A stretch of 21,154 nt of DNA from Ustulina deusta (taxonomy: Eukaryota > Ascomycota > Sordariomycetes > Xylariales > Xylariaceae), in the NCBI GenBank assembly GCA_023159155.1, contig JAJNNX010000115.1, forward strand, positions 1 to 21,154, given 5' to 3'. The notes below the pieces were generated by a model that saw nothing but the letters and a program-made list of their open reading frames with translations, made no database searches and was not told the origin of the DNA. Positions 19,722-21,154 of this stretch are shown here, in pieces. Position numbers and translations under genes: made by a program. How positions within the stretch are numbered: position 1 is the first letter of the stretch; each line of letters begins with the position of its first letter.

Positions 19722-19729
19722 CAACCCTG
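19722..19729. repeat. hAT terminal inverted repeat, right
   Basis: CAACCCTG, reverse complement of the left terminus. A second AACCCTG lies 119 bp further on (ending 19848) and could be the end of another, related element. Confidence 0.65.
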
Positions 19730-19997
19730 AAACAATATATAAATAAAAGAAAAAAAAGAAATATAAAAAAACACCTGATTTTTTATGTTTATTTATTATT
19801 TATATAGCCTAGCCCTTTTCGAGCCCAAGATTGGTGGATTTTTAACCCTGTTCTTACTAAATAAATGGCCATATAGCATACAAGTTGGTTTTAAATTAAA
19901 TAATTAATTAATATTAAAAATATATAAAATATTATAAAAATAAAATAACTTATTTATTATTTTTTATTAATGAATTGTTTCTGAAACTTGGGTTTGA
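19730..19997. other. Right flank with a second hAT-like terminus
   Basis: AT-rich at first, then at 19801-19848 a GC-richer segment which, on the minus strand, starts CAGGGTTAAAAATCCACC and continues with GGGCTCG and GGGCTAGGC. This is the style of a hAT end with a subterminal G/C motif, but differs from 15762-15769 at the eighth base and beyond. A 33-codon stop-free stretch on the minus strand (about 19790-19894) overlaps it. It contains no recognisable motif and I do not call it a gene. Exon 4 of the minus-strand pseudogene may continue to about 19950 if its TAA is a mutated CAA. Confidence 0.4.
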
Positions 19998-20037
19998 TTA
20001 TGTTGTATTAGTAAATCTATATTCGAAGGCTGGTTTT

Positions 20038-20120
20038 CTGAAGTAGAATAGGTCGATTTTATAATATAAATATTAATAAATATAAAAAGATCGATATAAA
20101 TTAAAGAAAATTAAACTAAC
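20038..20120 (-). other. Intron 3 of the minus-strand pseudogene
   Basis: GTTAGT donor at 20120 and CTTCAG acceptor at 20038, 83 bp, T-rich on the coding strand. The join puts Ser-Leu-Lys before Lys-Pro-Ala-Phe-Glu-Tyr in frame. Confidence 0.4.
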
Positions 20121-20195
20121 TTTAGACTGAAAGTTGATCTAAGAAGCTTGTAGGTGGGTAGTTTAGTATTGTTCGAAAAAAACGGGTTGAGTAGG

Positions 20196-20265
20196 CTAAA
20201 AAAATAATTAATTATTATTATTAAAAGAATTAAAAAAAATAAAGAAAAAATAAAGAAAAACTAAC
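20196..20265 (-). other. Intron 2 of the minus-strand pseudogene
   Basis: GTTAGT donor at 20265 and a TTTTTTTAG acceptor at 20196, 70 bp, strongly pyrimidine-rich. The split codon CG/C gives Arg between Tyr-Tyr-Ile and Leu-Leu-Asn-Pro. Confidence 0.45.
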
Positions 20266-20375
20266 CGAATATAGTAGCTGTTTGGTTATCGAAAGGTTGG
20301 TTGATTGTTAATATAGAAGTATTTCAGGTGAAATATTATGTAATAGGTTATTTAAAACCGTTTATGTTTGGGAAG

Positions 20376-20444
20376 CTTAGTAAAATTAATAAAAATAATT
20401 ATAAAAAAATTAAAAATAAAAGAAAAAATAATAAAAATATATAC
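20376..20444 (-). other. Intron 1 of the minus-strand pseudogene
   Basis: GTATAT donor at 20444 and an ACTAAG acceptor at 20376, 69 bp. Phase 0, joining Phe-Ser-Glu to Leu-Pro-Lys-His. Confidence 0.4.
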
Positions 20445-20678
20445 TTCACTAAATAAAACGTTAAATTGTTGGAGTTTATCGAGCAAGAATTATAAGATCT
20501 GAGAGCTGCATCGAAAGTAAACTTCGAAATAAGCGAAATCGAAATTACTTTATTCAAGCCTGAGTAATCTTTTCGTTCTTAATGGAAAACATTATAAATA
20601 TGGTACTAAATAGAGCAAAAAAGGGCTTTCGAATAGTAGGTCTTGTATATATAGAGTACAGTTGTTAAAAAATAAAAG

Positions 20679-21154
20679 TTAAAGTTAATAGGATAGTTTA
20701 AAGCTTTTATTATTTTTAAAATTGTATTTATATAATATAATTTGTATTTGTATACTAATTTTTAACTTTATTAATATAATAATAGTAATTTATAAGCAAT
20801 TCTATAATAGTAGATTTATAATTAAATAATTTTTAATTAATAAAACAATATATAAAATTAAAGGTTATTATTATTTGTAAAACTACTAGTAAAACAAATA
20901 TAAAACATTAGTTAAAACCGGGTGTTTTAAAATATAAAAGCTATTTTAGTTGTGTATTAGCTTATAAATACTAGTAAAACCTTCCTATTTAAGTAATTTT
21001 GTTTTTAGAAATTATTTTAAAGGTTTTTAATTATATAATATATATAAAAGCTATATTAATATAAATAAAAATAAAAATATATTATTAGAAAAAGAAAATT
21101 TTGTAGATTCCATATTATATAGATATCTATTTATAAATATCTATTATAATAAGC
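20679..21154. other. AT-rich end of window, nothing recognised
   Basis: Mixed AT-rich sequence without a readable frame or strong repeat. ACTAGTAAAACAAAT at 20884 resembles the unit of the minisatellite at 6181-6255, but the shared word is too short and AT-biased to claim a relationship. Confidence 0.4.

Larger units (their letters stand above)
15762..19729 (+). mobile_element. hAT-family DNA transposon
   Basis: The element is bounded by CAGGGTTG (15762-15769) and its reverse complement CAACCCTG (19722-19729), a terminal sequence typical of the hAT superfamily. Inside are a repeat-dense subterminal zone, an AAT microsatellite, and a spliced transposase pseudogene with the hAT signature motifs. 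The left end sits exactly at the break in the gypsy chromodomain, so it probably inserted there. The expected 8-bp target duplication is not seen (left flank ATTATATT, right flank AAACAATA), and the right flank does not clearly continue the gypsy frame, so the right side may be rearranged. An alternative right end at 19848 is noted separately. Total length with these ends is 3968 bp. Confidence 0.8.
19998..20678 (-). pseudogene. Unrecognised four-exon gene, inactivated by CAA-to-TAA stops
   Basis: I do not recognise the product. On the minus strand, exons at about 20678-20445, 20375-20266, 20195-20121 and 20037-19998 are separated by T-rich introns of 69, 70 and 83 bp, with donors GTATAT, GTTAGT and GTTAGT and acceptors CTAAG, TTTTTTTAG and ACTTCAG. 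The phases (0, 2, 2) agree across all joins and leave one frame of about 150 codons. Its internal stops (five) are all TAA and each is one C-to-T change from CAA, as RIP would cause. The final TAA may be another. The product is rich in Phe, Leu, Tyr and Asn and repeats a Pro-x-Phe motif: Gln-Pro-Thr-Phe-Arg in exon 2, Asn-Pro-Phe-Phe-Ser in exon 3, Lys-Pro-Ala-Phe-Glu in exon 4, and Asn-Pro-Ser-Phe-Arg if the last stop is read through. No start codon was identified. Confidence 0.4.

Noticed and set aside
19730..19800. Continuation of the gypsy chromodomain to the right of the hAT (Lys-Gln-Tyr-Ile-Asn-Lys resembling the K-L-Q-Y-x-V-K-W block).
   Set aside because: The match is short, in A-rich sequence, lacks the following W-Y-P-A block, and there is no target duplication to support it.
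20880..20910. Relationship between ACTAGTAAAACAAAT here and the minisatellite at 6181-6255.
   Set aside because: The shared word is 15-17 bases of strongly biased sequence and flanks do not match.
1..21154. CRISPR array, prophage, toxin-antitoxin or bacterial defence system.
   Set aside because: No regular repeat-spacer pattern, no bacterial-style operons or ribosome binding sites, and spliceosomal introns are present. The composition is that of a mutated fungal repeat block.

Overview
The window looks like an AT-rich repeat block (AT-isochore) from a filamentous ascomycete that has, or had, repeat-induced point mutation (RIP). The reasons are visible in the sequence. Long stretches read by eye as roughly 10-15% G+C and are dominated by TpA, with CpA and TpG scarce. 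Recognisable transposon reading frames are broken almost only by TAA and TAG, which is what C-to-T change of CAA and CAG codons, or G-to-A change of TGG, produces. The clearest large element is a fungal-type Ty3/gypsy retrotransposon. I found no intact gene, no tRNA or rRNA, no CRISPR array and no bacterial operon structure.

Layout. 1-1860 is a T-rich mutated desert and 2001-5680 an A-rich one, separated by a short less mutated island (1886-2000). 5689-7471 alternates AT-rich sequence with three islands of near-normal composition. Two of these look like LTRs: 5689-5983, and 6966-7471 in minus orientation starting TGTAACA. 7472-9720 is mutated again. It holds a remnant of a BED-finger (hAT-like) transposase N-terminus around 8564-9175, then an imperfect direct duplication of about 285-315 bp. 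9729-9835 is a GC-richer island with two perfect hairpins and a downstream TATA-like stretch.

About 10360-15761 is a degenerate Ty3/gypsy chromovirus: Gag with zinc knuckle, reverse transcriptase, RNase H, integrase and the start of a chromodomain, in canonical order on the plus strand. It breaks off inside the chromodomain at exactly the base where a hAT DNA transposon begins. That hAT element (15762-19729) has 8-bp terminal inverted repeats, a repeat-dense subterminal zone, a long AAT microsatellite, and a transposase pseudogene with about eight small introns. One of these introns has been swollen by a TTTA microsatellite. The hAT copy keeps many CpA and TpG sites, so it is less hypermutated than its host element and probably younger.

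To the right, 19998-20678 on the minus strand reads as a four-exon gene. Its splice phases agree across three introns and its only in-frame stops are five TAA codons, each one transition from CAA. I do not recognise the product. It carries several short Pro-x-Phe motifs at similar places in successive exons and is the least explained item here. The rest, to 21154, is featureless AT-rich DNA.

No genes here act together as a pathway. The window records successive insertions: an old heavily mutated layer, a moderately mutated gypsy copy, then a hAT copy inserted into it. In both readable elements the catalytic acidic residues have been lost by G-to-A change.
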